Below are positions 43,249 to 55,901 of a DNA stretch of 64,000 nucleotides, in pieces. The notes under the pieces were generated by a model. It was given only the letters and a program-made list of their open reading frames with translations. It did no database searches and had not been told where the DNA came from. How positions within the stretch are numbered: position 1 is the stretch's first letter; every line of letters begins with the position of its first letter. A program made the position numbers and the translations under genes. The stretch covers positions 242,881,624-242,945,623 of the forward strand of contig NC_073745.1 in NCBI RefSeq assembly GCF_029784135.1. Reading direction: 5' to 3'. The stretch is from Toxorhynchites rutilus septentrionalis. Taxonomy: Eukaryota; Arthropoda; Insecta; Diptera; Culicidae.

Positions 43249-45858
43249 TTGACGTAGAACTACGCTGTTATTTTTTATAAGTCGCTTGTTTATACCTTCG
43301 GATATTATTCTATAATGCTGTGAAATTTTAGAAACAACTGCTTAGCAGAATAATCTCTGAAATGTTTTTTTCATTGTAGAATCAGTTGACGATAATTGAT
43401 TGATGATTTATTCTTGCCCTCGATGGCCTTTTTCGCAATTGACATAGACTCGGCTACAGTCGATTATATACATGTTGCACCAGCACCATTATTCCACATC
43501 TCATAACTACATCAATATATATTTGGCACCGCAAGGAAACAACAACAATGATAACATTTGAAAGTATCAAATATCATGCTACATGTTATTTAGAATTGCC
43601 AAAGGAATCGCACCTCTAGGCATCGTTCGTACAACGTAAACCAAGCGCCAAACAAGCGTTCGCCATAGTATGCATACAGAGCCATACATTGGTGGCTTGA
43701 AACTACTAGGAATATAAACACTTCTCATCATTTTGCGCTATTCACAAAAGAAATACTTCTGTTAATATTACTGGCCTCGAAAAAAAGTTGCATTACTTTC
43801 TCATGCTCGTGAGAAGCGCAGCTGTCACCCTTAGTGGAGGAAGTTTTGCTACAGGCAAGCGAAACCTAATCAGATACAGAATTCCAGAACGAAATTTACT
43901 TTCTTGGTGACTAAACAAGCGAAATAAACTCTTTTTGTTGATATCAACAACCTCGAAATCAGTAGCAATGCTTCATTATGATCAATATTAGCGCAAATGC
44001 AATCCTAGTTGAAGGCACTTTTGCGATTGGCACGCGAATCCAAATAACTTCCAGTAAGACATTCAAGATGCTTGGTATTCCCCAAATAATTTTTTTGGCA
44101 CACAACCTTAACACCTGCTTCGCCATAACATCAGTTTAATGCATTGATACATTCTCAAAGGCACCAACGAAGCCCTTATGAGGACGGAAAACAGGCAATG
44201 TTAACTGCTTGGAAAAAGACTGAATTATGCCACACAGCTTGTACTCTGCTGAAACACCCATCGATGCGAATTCGCTGATGAGTTTGTCAAGAGCGACCGC
44301 CTTTACCATCAGCGGGGGAGCTTGATTTTGGTTGCTGCCGACGCGCCGAAATCGCATATTTCGCTGTTATTCGATGCGGTGTCACACTCGCGAAGGCTCG
44401 GTTCAATGCGAGCGCTTTTCACTGCATCAACATCGCGTGCAGCATTAGATGCAGGGCTGCATTTTTTCATCAATGTCACTGACAACTGACGAGCCACGTT
44501 AGTCACTTCCTACTGACAAAAATCTTGGTCAAATGGTGACTGACGGAGTACGATGCAACACTATGCATGTTACTGAGCTTCGTCAATACGTTTTGACCAA
44601 CCAAGTAGGCGGTTTAATTGTCAGCAACGAATTGAGGATTGTCGCATATTGCATTTTATCATCATCGAGCAATAGTTCGATTTTCGTTTCGGTTGTTGTT
44701 TCTTGTATTTATTGAAGTAAATACTATGTCGAACACGCGATATCGTGTGAGCGAGCAACGGAATATATAATTGACCGAGGCTTGAAAAATCTCTACATGC
44801 TGAAATAATGAAGAAATTTATCTCTCCGTTGAAATTTCTGCCCGAGATAGAAACGTATTTGAAAGTCCGTTTAGTTCCAGTCCTCGGAGTTTTAGCATTT
44901 TATATAAGAATGGTATCCAGGTAGCCCAACGTAAGCAAATGCACCCGTGTAAAATTCCATTACATCAAGTGACATGGTATTTCCCGTCTTGACGATCATA
45001 GGGCACTGACTTGAAACATGCTTTGTTCGTCAACACAATCTAACAAACTAGTTAGCATTGAAGAGTGAGGGATTTGTTTTGTCGGTTTATATTTTGTTGC
45101 ACGTCGTTTGGTGGTAAGGTTGCAATGGTCGTCATAGTAGCCCAAATATATGCAGTGACAATGACAAATTGCAGCTCTGATTAGCTGACGCTTGCCTTGA
45201 AATTTTATTGCCCCTGGCAATGCATTCGTTGTTTGCAGGGCTCTGCCTTCCTCTTCTTCTTGCTCATCACACACTACGCGAAGCGACCAATTTATGATGC
45301 GGAAAGAAAAACACACGATACGAATAACGCGAAAACGAACAGAAAAATCAAACGATGATATCCAAGTTGGATTACCACTGGTGGGGCCAGATCGAAGCGC
45401 AGCGAAAGCAAAGTGAACTGGATTGCTTAACAGTCCGATGCCGAATAAAAGTTTGCCTCAGCCAGATTCACTGTTTATACTTTAGGCAAGTATTTCCCTT
45501 CATTCTTCTACTTTTCCTTCGTTTACAAAGACTTTAAATCCTATGATTTCCCCTTCGTTGGTCGTCGATAAGTTGCTCGTTAATGACAGCTCTGTTCGGG
45601 AAAGCATAAAATGGACAGAACAAATGTATGGGAAAATTGAAACGCTTAAAGTTTTCATGAATTTTAACCATTTACAATCCAGGGGATTCTAATGTATAGC
45701 ATGTTAAACTAATTTTAGGGAATTTCCGATTCGTTTAATATGTAAATCACCAAAATCCGTTCGCGGAAAAAATAGTTTTTAACGTTAACTTTATTTCATA
45801 AAAACGTGACCTGTTTTCTGATTTGGCACCCTTAATGAAAGTCGTAGTTCTACGTAAA
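43249..45858. mobile_element. Palindrome-ended element I, ~2.6 kb
   Basis: Left terminus TTGACGTAGAACTACG (43249-43264) and right CGTAGTTCTACGTAAA (45843-45858) are inverted copies. The right ~260 bp is shared with element J (25760-26097). The interior has no recognised gene; a CG-richer part at 44260-44520 gives minus-strand frames of unknown nature. No histone fragment recognised. Confidence 0.6.
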
Positions 45859-45892
45859 AAATTAGTCGTAATCAAAGTTGGCCTTCAGATAA

Positions 45893-46048
45893 GGCGTCGT
45901 ACACAAATTACGTAACGCTAGAAATCCGGATTTTGGACCACCTCCCCCCCTACCTAACGCTATTTCCTATCTCTATTACACAATAAGTAACGCAACCTCA
46001 AACCTCCCCCACCCCGCTTCATGCGTTACGTAATTTTACACGACTGCC
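45893..46048. mobile_element. Short MITE with TIRs
   Basis: GTCGTACACAAATTACGTAA and TTACGTAATTTTACACGACT face each other around a C-rich centre (CCACCTCCCCCCC ... CCTCCCCCACCCC). About 155 bp, no ORF. Confidence 0.7.
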
Positions 46049-47477
46049 ACAACATGTACAAATTTGCAAAAAAAATTGGAGCGAGCCGGGTAAGTCCTCG
46101 ATGATTTAGCGTGGAATTGATTTATGAACATATATTTATTTAGAAAAATATTTGTTTAACTAGGGCTTGGCAATGTCACATTAAACGAGGGATAGTCAGG
46201 GGACTATGGAGTCATCGGCTTTCGCATTCAATTGGAAATGAATTTTTGCTTCTTCCAGCAGTTTCTCTGTCAACATAAATCAAAATTCATTCGGGCCCTA
46301 TCGTGCTATCTGTTCTACGACGTGTCCATTTAACCCTTTCCGTGTACAACATCGAGTCTCACTCGTGGTGTACTTGCAGAACATAGGGCGCTTGAACGCT
46401 CAGCAGAGTAGTGAAATCACTTGATGTGTGACGTATTAAATAAAACGGGAAGGGGTTAATTACTTACCATCAAACGAATTTCACGGCATGTTGACGGCGA
46501 ATGCCAAAGTAGTCCTACTCGAAGCGAAGCGACTGAGAAGAGAGTCGATTTTCATGTTTCGTCTTCGAACATGTTGGACCCTGATTTAAACTGTATACTA
46601 AATCCCATCTAAAATACACATCAAAATCCTTGGCAAAAGCGAGTTTTCACAAGACAAGCAAATGAGAAACAGGCCCAATTTCCAAAACACGAATTTAAAC
46701 GAGGTACGAGTGCAATGAAATGAACTGCTGCTCGCTTATTCTCTGTTCGCGCTTCGGATATCTCTGCCAGTCAACCGAAGCACGGAAAATGCAAATAAAT
46801 CAAATTTTACGCACTTAGTTCCCATTCGTTTCAACGGCATCGTTTTCCACATAAACCAAATCAATTGATATTTTTGCGGTTTGGAGCAACCAATCGTTAT
46901 AATTTACGATCAATGAGTTGTGTTGGCTGTTCAGCTTGTAGTGTGTCTGAAGGTTTTATTTTGTTCGCAAACGTTTTCGTGTGTTGAAATCATTGGTGAG
47001 AAAATCATCCCATCATCTGAGGTCGGTATACGAAAATGTGCATTATTTAAGTCCTGATACATTCTAGTGAACACACGATTTTAAATTGCATTCTTATTAT
47101 TCGTGCTCGAATGCTGGTCAGAGGGATCCTAATAGTCTGCCGGGAACAAACGAGTTGCATGGTTGGCATTATTAACAATTATTTGGTAAAAGTGCTTGGG
47201 ATGAACATTTCTGCATTTCTGCATAGCGTGAAATGCCACTGGCGATAGCGCGGTGTGTGACGCCTACGATTAATTCTGTGAATTCTCAGTGATGTATTTA
47301 CACATCGGTTTAGAACCGCTCTCCCTTACATTTTTCATTTTTTCAAATGCAATTTTTCTAAAGAAAGTAACCCAAAAACCTTCGCATCCCTAGTCAAATG
47401 ATTCAGTTTTACCAGTTTCGACACGTGCAACTATAATATTCAGTTCGATATGCTAGAAACCTCGCTGCACATGAGCA
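46049..47477. other. Non-coding interval
   Basis: Contains the TTAA MITE at 46334-46455 and hAT-like remnants (near 46570). No gene recognised. Confidence 0.4.
46334..46455. mobile_element. piggyBac-type MITE (TTAA target)
   Basis: TTAA on both sides (46330-46333, 46456-46459), ends CCCTTTCCGTG and ACGGGAAGGGG. The interior starts with a hairpin (GTACAACATCGAGT / ACTCGTGGTGTAC). 122 bp. TTAA plus CCC ends is typical of piggyBac derivatives. Confidence 0.8.
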
Positions 47478-48505
47478 ATTTCAAATGAAATCGACAAATG
47501 ACAAAACATGAGTTTTTTTGATTCGAATGAAAGTTTGAATTCCGTTTGGGTTGAAGGAAATATGAGTTTTCCACAGAAATTGGGATTTTTTTGACTCAAG
47601 CGTAACTTTTGGAAAGGGCGTATCGATTTTAGTAGGAGAATTTTGATAATTTATATCTCAAAAATTATGAGTCGTACCGAAATGTGTCTTAGAAAGAATT
47701 ATAGAGTATTGATGTCTAAACATGAAAAAAATATACACTGAGAAAAAAAATTAGTACTCTTTTTTTACTTACAAAAAAAACTTTAATTTGCAATATCCGA
47801 AATGCATATTTTTTAAATTTTTTCATATAAAATAGAAGTCATGTAGAAAATTTAAAAAATGGGTCCAAGATGGTAAAACTTTTTTTGACGAACTTTGTGG
47901 AACATCGAATTTTAATGAATTTTCGAAACTTCGAATTTTTGTATGTTAACAATCATTTTTAGCCACAAATTATGATTCCTGATGTTATTTAAAACAAAAA
48001 AGCTCATTATAAATTTCCTTCTAAATGTAGTCATTCTCGAAATATTTTGAATATATTTATAATTTATTGTCTTTTTTATAGTAAATATTCCCTATAACAT
48101 ATTAAGTTTGTCGTGTTATACCGTCATGTTCATGAAATTATATGAATTTGCTTATAATTTCCAACAACTTTTCCAAATACATCATCATGTTCAAAATATA
48201 TGTTTGGGATTTACGTTGAAAATCATTTGAACACATGTGGGTTAATTTAAAACGTAGCGATATTAAAAAAAGGTTTTTTTTTATCTTAATTCAAACTTTT
48301 AACATGTTATACATGTTGCGCCAACAGAACACAACATTTATAAAAGGAAAGAATATAATTTTCTACAATTTGGTCAAATAATTCCTATATTTATCGGAGT
48401 TCAAGAGATACTAATAATAATAATACTAGAATTTTTAGCATTTATTTTTTATCAACATTTATTTTTATCAACTAACAATTTTTTTGTATATAATTTAATT
48501 TTTCA

Positions 48506-48868
48506 TTATTTTCTTATATTTCTATACACATTATAATAACTTGCTGCATTGTCGTTAGAGTACAACTTTGCTGCTACTTCATTCTCGGATACAGTTACAA
48601 AAGAATGATACTTTTGGGTACCTGGAATTTGTTTGGTGTTATCATACATGCTACTCAACTCTTCCACACCCTGATCATATTCTTCTTGTGACATAAATGA
48701 AAATGACAATATTGTAAAATAGTCTTCTTTTCGCTTGTTAGCCCAGTCAAATAATGTTTTTGCACTCGTAATCGGATGTTTATGCTGCCTAGCCAAACTA
48801 GCTCTTGTTGCCATCCGTTTTAATGTACCACCAATTGCATCACAAGGTCCTTTGCCGTGTGATGTTAA
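48506..48868 (-). pseudogene. Protein remnant with TSHGKGPCDAIGG motif (possible transposase C-terminus)
   Basis: An open frame of 102 codons (48814-48506) is preceded in frame by TSHGKGPCDAIGGTLKR. I have a vague recollection of HGKGPCDGIGG in uncharacterised, transposon-like arthropod proteins but cannot name the family. It lies at the centre of an element with long inverted arms, so a degraded transposase is the natural inference. Upstream in frame are stops, so it is not intact. Confidence 0.45.
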
Positions 48869-49574
48869 TTATAGTTGTACCCATAACGTTCGGTTGAATC
48901 AACAAGGTGTATTTGTTGTTGGGATTTCAATTCTACTGTTCTTGTTTTGATTGTGTAACACGAATAATATGTTAAAAGTTTGTGTTAAGATAAGAAAAGA
49001 TTTTTTTATAAGATTTTGTGTTAACCCACATGTCTTCAAATGTTTTTCAACGTAATTCCTAAACATATATTTTTACCATAATGATGTATTTGGAAAAGGT
49101 GTTGGAAATTATAATCAAATTCATAAAATTTCATGAACATGACGGTATAACACGACAAACATATTGAAAGGGAATATTTACTATAAAAATGACAATACAT
49201 ATAAATTAAAAATATGTTTCAAAATATCTCGAGAATGGCTGCATTTAGAAGGAGATTTATAATGAGCTTTTTTGTTTTAAATCACACCAGGAATCATAAT
49301 TTGTGGCTGAAAATGATTGTTAACATACAAAAATTCGAAGTTTCGGATATTCATAAAAATTCGATGTTCCACAAAGTTCGTCAAAAATAGTTTTACCATC
49401 TTGGACCCATTTTTTAAACTTTCTACATGTCTTCTATTGTATATGAAAAAATAAAAAAAAAATTAAAATATGTATTTTGGATATTGCAAATTAAAGTTTT
49501 TTTTTGTAAATAAAAAAAGAGTACTCTTTTTTTTTCTCAGTGTATATTTTTTTCACATCAACATCAATACTCTA

Positions 49575-49727
49575 GAGGAGGCGATTTGACATAGTGGTAA
49601 CATCCATGCCTCTCACGCTAAAGATCACGAGTTCAATTCTCACTTCCGACATTCTTCGAAAAATGAAGTAAAAGTGACGAACCAGCCAAATGACTTGAAA
49701 GTCACTATAATGCAGACAAAAAAAATT
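49575..49727 (+). mobile_element. tRNA-derived SINE inserted in the right inverted arm
   Basis: 9-bp duplication AATACTCTA (49566-49574 and 49728-49736); the left arm shows the empty site. A-box region TGACATAGTGGTAAC, B-box-like GAGTTCAATTC, a short unrelated body and an A-rich end. Different from the Feilai-like copy at 30593. Confidence 0.85.
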
Positions 49728-49838
49728 AATACTCTATAACTCTTTCTAAGACATTATTTCGGTACGACTCATAGTTTTTTAGATATAAATTATAAAGATT
49801 TCTCCTACTAAAATCGATACGTCCTTGTCAAAAGTTAC

Positions 49839-50283
49839 TGTTAGAGCTGATTATGAAATCGATAAACCGTTACGAAATTGTGTGCAATTAACTTTTTCTC
49901 TCATGATCTAGTTCTCATTGACTTTCTTCAAATATAAAATGTAATACCATCTGTTCAAATTAGTCATTAAAACACAACGTAAGGAATAAAACGCACGGTA
50001 TTTTCAATCGTTCCCCGAAAGTGTGAAATTCTCGAATATTCTTCGAGAATTTTTTCTATCCAATTGTGTCGTGCAGATTACGCGTACAATTAGTTTAGCG
50101 TATCAACTGTTTTCTTAGTGGAAAAGAACAGTTTTATTTCAATTCCCGTCTAATGGGATTTTCGTTGAAGAAAATCGCCATTTTTGCTGCATCCGGTTCG
50201 AAGAAAAGGTTTTCTAATCGCGTAACCCGAAGTTACCAGTTTAAACCCGTCTACTTGTCGAAGTAAGTTCCCCGTCCCCATCA
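49839..50283 (+). repeat. Bel-Pao 5' LTR
   Basis: 445 bp, TGTTAGAGCT ... CCCCATCA (TG..CA). Contains an internal hairpin TTCTCGAATATTCTTCGAGA. Differs from the 3' LTR by three substitutions and one 1-base indel. Confidence 0.95.
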
Positions 50284-50571
50284 TTTTGGTGCCAGTGACC
50301 AGGATCCATCCTGGAAGAATCGTTCCCGTCCCGTCACATGTGTTGCGCATAACCTCGCACACCAACACGTTTCATCGTTTTTGGAGTTTACTGGATTCAT
50401 ATTGGAAGAATCAATCCCGTCCCGTTACATGCGTGAAGCATAATCCCGTTTACCAACACGCATTGCCGTATTTGAGTTCTGGTGCTGATAATTCCCGGAA
50501 AATCGATCCCGTCCCGTTACACGTGTTGCGCATAACCTAGACTGCCAACGAACATAGCCGTTTTTGAAATA

Positions 50572-51300
50572 TTGTCGCTGATATTTACCAATAATACAAG
50601 GCCTCATTTTGAGAGGTATAAGGTGAGTACCTCTCCAATACGATTACGTGGTTTTTTGTGGTGCTTCCTGGTCCCTTTCGACCGTTTCAGCTTCATCGCG
50701 TACCCCGCTGCGGCTCGTGAGGCACCTGGTCCTAACAGCGTGAAGCTTCCCACCATCACACTTCCCGAGTTTGACGGCGACTTCAACAATTGGTTGACGT
50801 TCCATGACACGTTCCGGTTCATGATCCATGCGTCCACGGAGATTTCATTCGTCCAAAAATTTCACTATTTGAGAGCGTTCTTGAAAGGAGAAGCTGCAAG
50901 CCTGATCCAGTCCATCGCGATTACTGCTAATAACTACACCGTCGCTTGGGATACGTTAGTGCAGCGCTATTCAAACAAGGCCCTACTGCGTAAGAAGCAC
51001 ATCCGTGCTCTGTTGAAGTACCCGAAGATTTCCAACCAGTCCGTTGATGCCCTCCACAAAATTGTGGACGATTTCCAGCGTCACACCAAGATTTTAGAGC
51101 AGCTTGGTGAGCCCGTCGAGCATTTCAGTTCAATACTGATGGAGCTATTAGAGGATAAACTAGATGATGCCTCTCTAGCTGCGTGGGAAGAGTTTATCGC
51201 CACCGAAAATCAACCCACTTTTAACAGGATCATTGAGTTCCTTCAAAGACGAGCCCGCATACTAGAGACGATATCGGTTAATCGTCCACACCACAACTAA
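50572..51300 (+). pseudogene. Bel-Pao Gag-like N-terminal region (DUF1759 type)
   Basis: The DUF1759-type gag core is clear: LPEFDGDFNNWLTFHDTFRF, FHYLRAFLKGEAASLI, YTVAWDTLVQRYSN, and the helical region to LQRRARILETI. Ends at TAA (51298-51300); in the same frame downstream the zinc-knuckle/protease region continues, so this TAA is probably an inactivating stop in what is normally one long polyprotein. The true start is uncertain; the first ~60 codons may be leader. Confidence 0.8.
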
Positions 51301-53244
51301 GTGAAGTCAGCGAATCAATCCTCCATCTCGAAGCGTCCCAGTAATCCCCGTGTAAGTTCCAACGCAGCTGCAGAAGTTTCACCGAAAACATATCCACTAT
51401 GTCCAGCCTGTGAGAAGCAAAAACACCCCCTGTTTGATTGCTCCGTCTTCAACAACATGGATGCAAAAAGTCGTATGAAGGTTGTGATTGATAAAAAGCT
51501 TTGTATCAATTGCTTTCGTAGCGACCATTTCGCTCGCTCATGCCGATCGAAGTTTACGTGTAAACATTGTTCGAAGCGTCATCATTCGATGATTCATCCT
51601 GGACCATACGAGCTAAGCTCGACCATTCCCGAAGAGAATGCTGTTAAAGGATCATTCACATCTAGGGCTACCAATCCGGGTCCCTCCAGCGTTCTCACCG
51701 TTTCTGCTGTTCCTACCGACAGTTCCCCGTGTGCGAAGACAATACTCCATCCTACCAGCGTTCTTCTGACCACAGTTGTGTTGATCGTAGTAGATGCTTA
51801 CGGTCAAGAGCACGTCGCCCGTGTCATGCTGGATACCGGCTCTCAACCAAATGCCATTAGCGAGCGTCTGTGCCAACAACTTCATTTGAGCCGTAGGTCT
51901 GTCAACGTGCCAATTGCCGGTGTAGATGGGACCGTTACAAATGCAAAACATGAAGTATCTGCTGAAGTTAGATCACGGCTCGATTTTTTGGTATTGCGGA
52001 AAGTTACATGCGATACTCCATCCGTACCGTTCAGTACGTCTGAACTGGAGCTTCCCGATGACATTGCCTTAGCCGACCCCGATTTTGGAACTCCTCGTAG
52101 AGTGGATATGATAATAGGTGCTGCTCATTTCTATTCCTTCTTGCGGAAAGGAAAGTTTCGTATAGCAAACCTTTTGTTTATCGAAACCGTGTTTGGGTGG
52201 ATTGCGTCAGGAAAGATCGAGAGTAACCGTGAACATTCAAAACAAGCGATAGCAACTTGTCATGTGGCGACAGTTGTACCAATCGATGAACTGCTGCAGC
52301 GATTTTGGCAGCTAGAAGATGTGAGCGCTTCTAATTACTCCGTGGACGAGCAAAACTGTGAAAATTTCTATCAGAATACAGTTTCCCGTGATCCCTCTGG
52401 GCGATATATTGTTCGAATGCCCAAGCATCCCGATTTCAATAAGATGATTGGCGAATCGAAAGCCATAGCAATGCGGCGCCTTAGCTGGTTGGACAAGCGA
52501 CTGCAGAAGAATGAAGAACTGAAGATTCAGTATCATGCGTTCATGAGTGAGTATATTAGCCTGGGTCACATGGTTCCCGTTCCCGATGATGATGAAGCTA
52601 ATTCTATCAGATGTTACCTTCCGCACCATCCCGTGATAAACCAATCAAGTTCAACGACCAAGGTTCGCGTCGTGTTCGATGGATCAGCGAAAACTAGCTC
52701 CGGACACTCACTAAACGATGCGTTGATAGTTGGGCCAGTCGTGCAGGACAACATTCTCGACATACATCTTCGATTTCGCATGTTTATGATCGCATTAGTG
52801 GCGGATGCGGAGAAAATGTACCGGCAGGTACTTATGCATCCCGATGACCGCTCGCTGCAGAGGATTTTGTGGCCACCGGGCAGTAACGGATTCGTGCAGA
52901 CTTATGAGTTATGCACTGTTACGTATGGTCTCGCACCATCTTCGTTCCTCGCTACGAGAACCCTGTTACAGTTAGCTGAAGATCATGGAAATGATTACCC
53001 GAGAGCAACGCTCTGAAGAAAAATGTTTACGTTGACGACTTCATCAGCGGTGACGACACAATCGAAGGAGCAATTCTATTGCGTACGGAGTTAACGGAGA
53101 TTTTGCAGAAAGGCGGATTCCGATTGCGGAAGTGGTGCTCGAATTCGCTTCCGGTTTTGGCTGGTCTTCCCCCTGAGCTCCTTGGAACTGAATCATCTGT
53201 TAAGTTCGGACCCGATGAAACCATCAAAACTCTCGGCATCAGTT
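51301..53244 (+). pseudogene. Bel-Pao zinc knuckle, protease and reverse transcriptase, frameshifted
   Basis: Cys/His knuckle region (CINCFRSDHFARSC, CKHCSKRHH), aspartic protease motif MLDTGSQPNAIS, then RT fingers and palm: VRVVFDGSAKTSSGHSLNDAL, ALVADAEKMYRQVLMH, YGLAPSSFLATRTL. A one-base deletion near 53011 ends the frame at 53016; in the next frame the catalytic YVDDFISG follows directly. The coding stretch stops at 53244 because of the inserted non-LTR element. Protease and RT Asp residues are present. Confidence 0.9.
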
Positions 53245-53262
53245 AAAAAAAAAAAAAAAAAT

Positions 53263-55200
53263 ATGATGATGATGGTCCCACCTCTTTCCCCTACAAAGGC
53301 TTGAGCGGGACGAGTTATCTTATTGATAATAATTGAGTTACTGAGTTTATTACATCATACTAACCAGTAAGCACATTAAATTGAAAAGAAAACGGACTGG
53401 TTATCCCGCAGACATAGATTACTAATCGATAGAACAATTTAAGCCTTTGTCTAAAGTATTCATTCCATGGCATGTCGAGAGAATTTCCAACCCGGGAAGA
53501 CCCTAGACCGATCGGGAATTGAACCCAATGCCTATGTCAGTATTAGCCATGAATTTTCAAGGGAAATCCCGCTTTATCAGATCCCCGGCCACGGCCTGCA
53601 ATTGCGATCGTTTCCGAGTTCTAGTAGCTGAGCAAACCCAAGCCTTATTCTAGCCGACACTTCAGGCCCATCACTTCACATATCCCAAGGCATGTCAAGA
53701 AAATTTCCAACCCGAAAAAATTCTTGACCAATCAGGAATTGAACCCAATACCTATGTCAGCATTAGCCTAGAATTTACAAAGGAATTCTCGCTTCACTGG
53801 ATACCCGACAACGGTCTGTTAATCGTTTTCGAGACCATACAGCTGAGCAAACCTAAGCCTAATTCCAGCCGATACTTCAGGCCCTACATTCAACCTGGGG
53901 TATAAACGTGTCAACCTGAATCTGCAATGAGATCCGCCACAACACAGAAAAATCTTGATATAATTATCTGTTGAGAAGATGAATTTACAAGTATTCCGAT
54001 TGAGCTATCCCTAGCTTACCTCAGGTTTCCACATTAAACCCCTTGGAATGACTTTGTTTTATTCGATCAAAAATTCTTTTGCTTTTGTTCAATCTCACGT
54101 TTCTCTATGTTTGCCAACGCGCGCGGGCTCAAACTATTGCAGACTTCACAATTATTTTTTAAATTTAATTGAATAACTAAGATATATATAAAAGCAAAAA
54201 AAAAAAAAATACCATCATCACCATAGTCTTGACAAGAAAAATACACGGACACACATACACTCAAAAGACAATAATTTCCTCGTTTTATGAAATAATGAAA
54301 TAATGATGATGATCTCCTCAAAAAGTTTGTACTGTACGAGTTCTCTTGTTGATCTTTATGTAACAATTATTAAAATAACCAGTAAGCACATTGAAGTAAA
54401 AAACAAAACAAACGGACTGGTTATATTACAAACATAGATTCCTAATTGAAGAACAATTTATGTTATCAACTTAACGTATTTAACCCATGGCATGTCGAGA
54501 GAATTTCCAACCCGGGAAGACCCTGGACCGATCGGGAATTGAACCCCATGCCTATGTCAATATTAGCCATGAACTTACAAGGGAAATCCCACTTTATCAG
54601 ATCCCCGGTCACGGCCTGCATTTGCGATCGTTTCCGAGTTCTGGTAGCTGAGCAAACCCAAGCCTAATTCTAGCCAATACTTCAGGCCCATTACTTTATA
54701 TATCCCAAGGCATGTCAAGAAAATTTCCAACCCGAAAAAATCCTTGACCGATCAGGAATTGAACCCAATACCTATGTCAGCATTAGCCTAAAATTTACAA
54801 AGGAATTCCCGCTTCACTGGATACCCGACAACGGTCTGTTAATCGTTTTCGAAACCAGACAGCTGAGCAAACCTAAGCCTAATTCCAGCCGATACTTCAG
54901 GCCCTACATTCAATCTGGGGTATAAACGTGTCAACCTGAATCTGCAATAAGATCTGCCACAACACAGAAAAATCTTGTTATAATTATCTATTGAGAAGAT
55001 GAATTTACAAGTATTCCGATTGAGCTATCCCTAGCTTACCTCTGGTTTCCACATTAAACCCATTTGAATGCTTTCATTAAAAATAATTGTTTTTGCATAT
55101 GTTCTATCTCAAGTTGTCTATGTGTGCTAACGCGCGCGGGCTCAAACTATTGAAGATTTCACAAATATTGTTTAAGTTAACCATCATCATTATAGTCTAA
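53263..55200 (-). repeat. Two ~1-kb tandem units in the non-LTR 3' UTR
   Basis: CCATGGCATGTCGAGAGAAT at about 53466 and 54485, ACCAGTAAGCACATT at about 53363 and 54380, and CGCGCGGGCTCAAACTATTG at about 54121 and 55134 give a period of ~1015 bp. Each unit also has two B-box-like sites (reverse of GGGTTCAATTCC), near 53519/53737 and 54539/54757. Confidence 0.8.
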
Positions 55201-55267
55201 AGATAAGAAAATACAAATATCCGTTAAACTTCGTCATCTTACACACTAACATTAATTATATGCAGGG

Positions 55268-55897
55268 TCAAAAATCTAAATCATGCTTCAAAAACTCTTT
55301 ACAAATACTACGGAATATTCGAAGGCTTGTTGCTGTCTTTGCTTCATTTGGTAATGTGTTATACAGGCGATACCCTTTATAAAAAAGTGAGTTTTGGGTA
55401 CATGACATTCGAAAGTTCATGGTTCTGAGGTCACTTGCTTGCCTTGTGTTATATCGGTGCATATCTCTTCCATACGTTATCGTGTTTTGTAAATAGTTCG
55501 GTGTCATGCCGCTAACCATCTTATATATGAACGTAAGAGTGCAATATTTGATACGCTGTCCCACTGACATCCATTGTAGGCATTCAAGCATAAATCTTCG
55601 TGGAGTAAGTCGATCGCATCTCAATATCAAGCGCATGGCCTTGTTTTGAACAATTTGCATTCTATTCATTTGCCTCTTATTTGCGAGAAATAGCACAGAT
55701 GCACAATAATCGAAATGTGGAGCGATCAATGCTTTGTAGATGGTAATTTTACTTTCAAAGGTCAAGAATCGATTAATTCTACAAAGCACTCCATATTTTT
55801 GAGCTGCCTTCTTTATAGTATAGTTTATATGTTCGTCGAAGCGCAGCGTTTCGTCAAGAATAACGCCAAGATATTTGATTGAAGTCGTTCTTTCCAC
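55268..55897 (-). pseudogene. Non-LTR reverse transcriptase C-terminal region (truncated)
   Basis: Open 209-codon frame, from TTSIKYLGVILDETLRFDEH through IVQNKAMRLILRCDR to a C-terminal LFYKGYRLYNTLPNEAK segment and stop. This is the post-catalytic thumb/C-terminal region of Jockey/CR1-like RTs. Fingers, palm and endonuclease are absent (5' truncation), so it is inactive though its remaining frame is undamaged, suggesting a fairly recent insertion. Confidence 0.8.
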
Positions 55898-55901
55898 AGT
55901 T

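Larger units (their letters stand above)
53245..55901 (-). mobile_element. Non-LTR retrotransposon 3' part inserted in Bel pol
   Basis: Minus-strand, 5'-truncated insertion: RT C-terminal frame at right (55897-55268), then a ~2-kb 3' untranslated part made of two ~1-kb tandem units. CAGTT occurs at both junctions (53240-53244 and 55897-55901) as a possible 5-bp duplication. The left border has a 17-base A-run on plus (T-run on the element strand), unusual for a poly(A) retroposon. Confidence 0.8.

Noticed and set aside
44136..44506. Minus-strand frames with CG-richer composition
   Set aside because: No recognised motif; overlapping frames with no consistent start. Mentioned only as part of element I.
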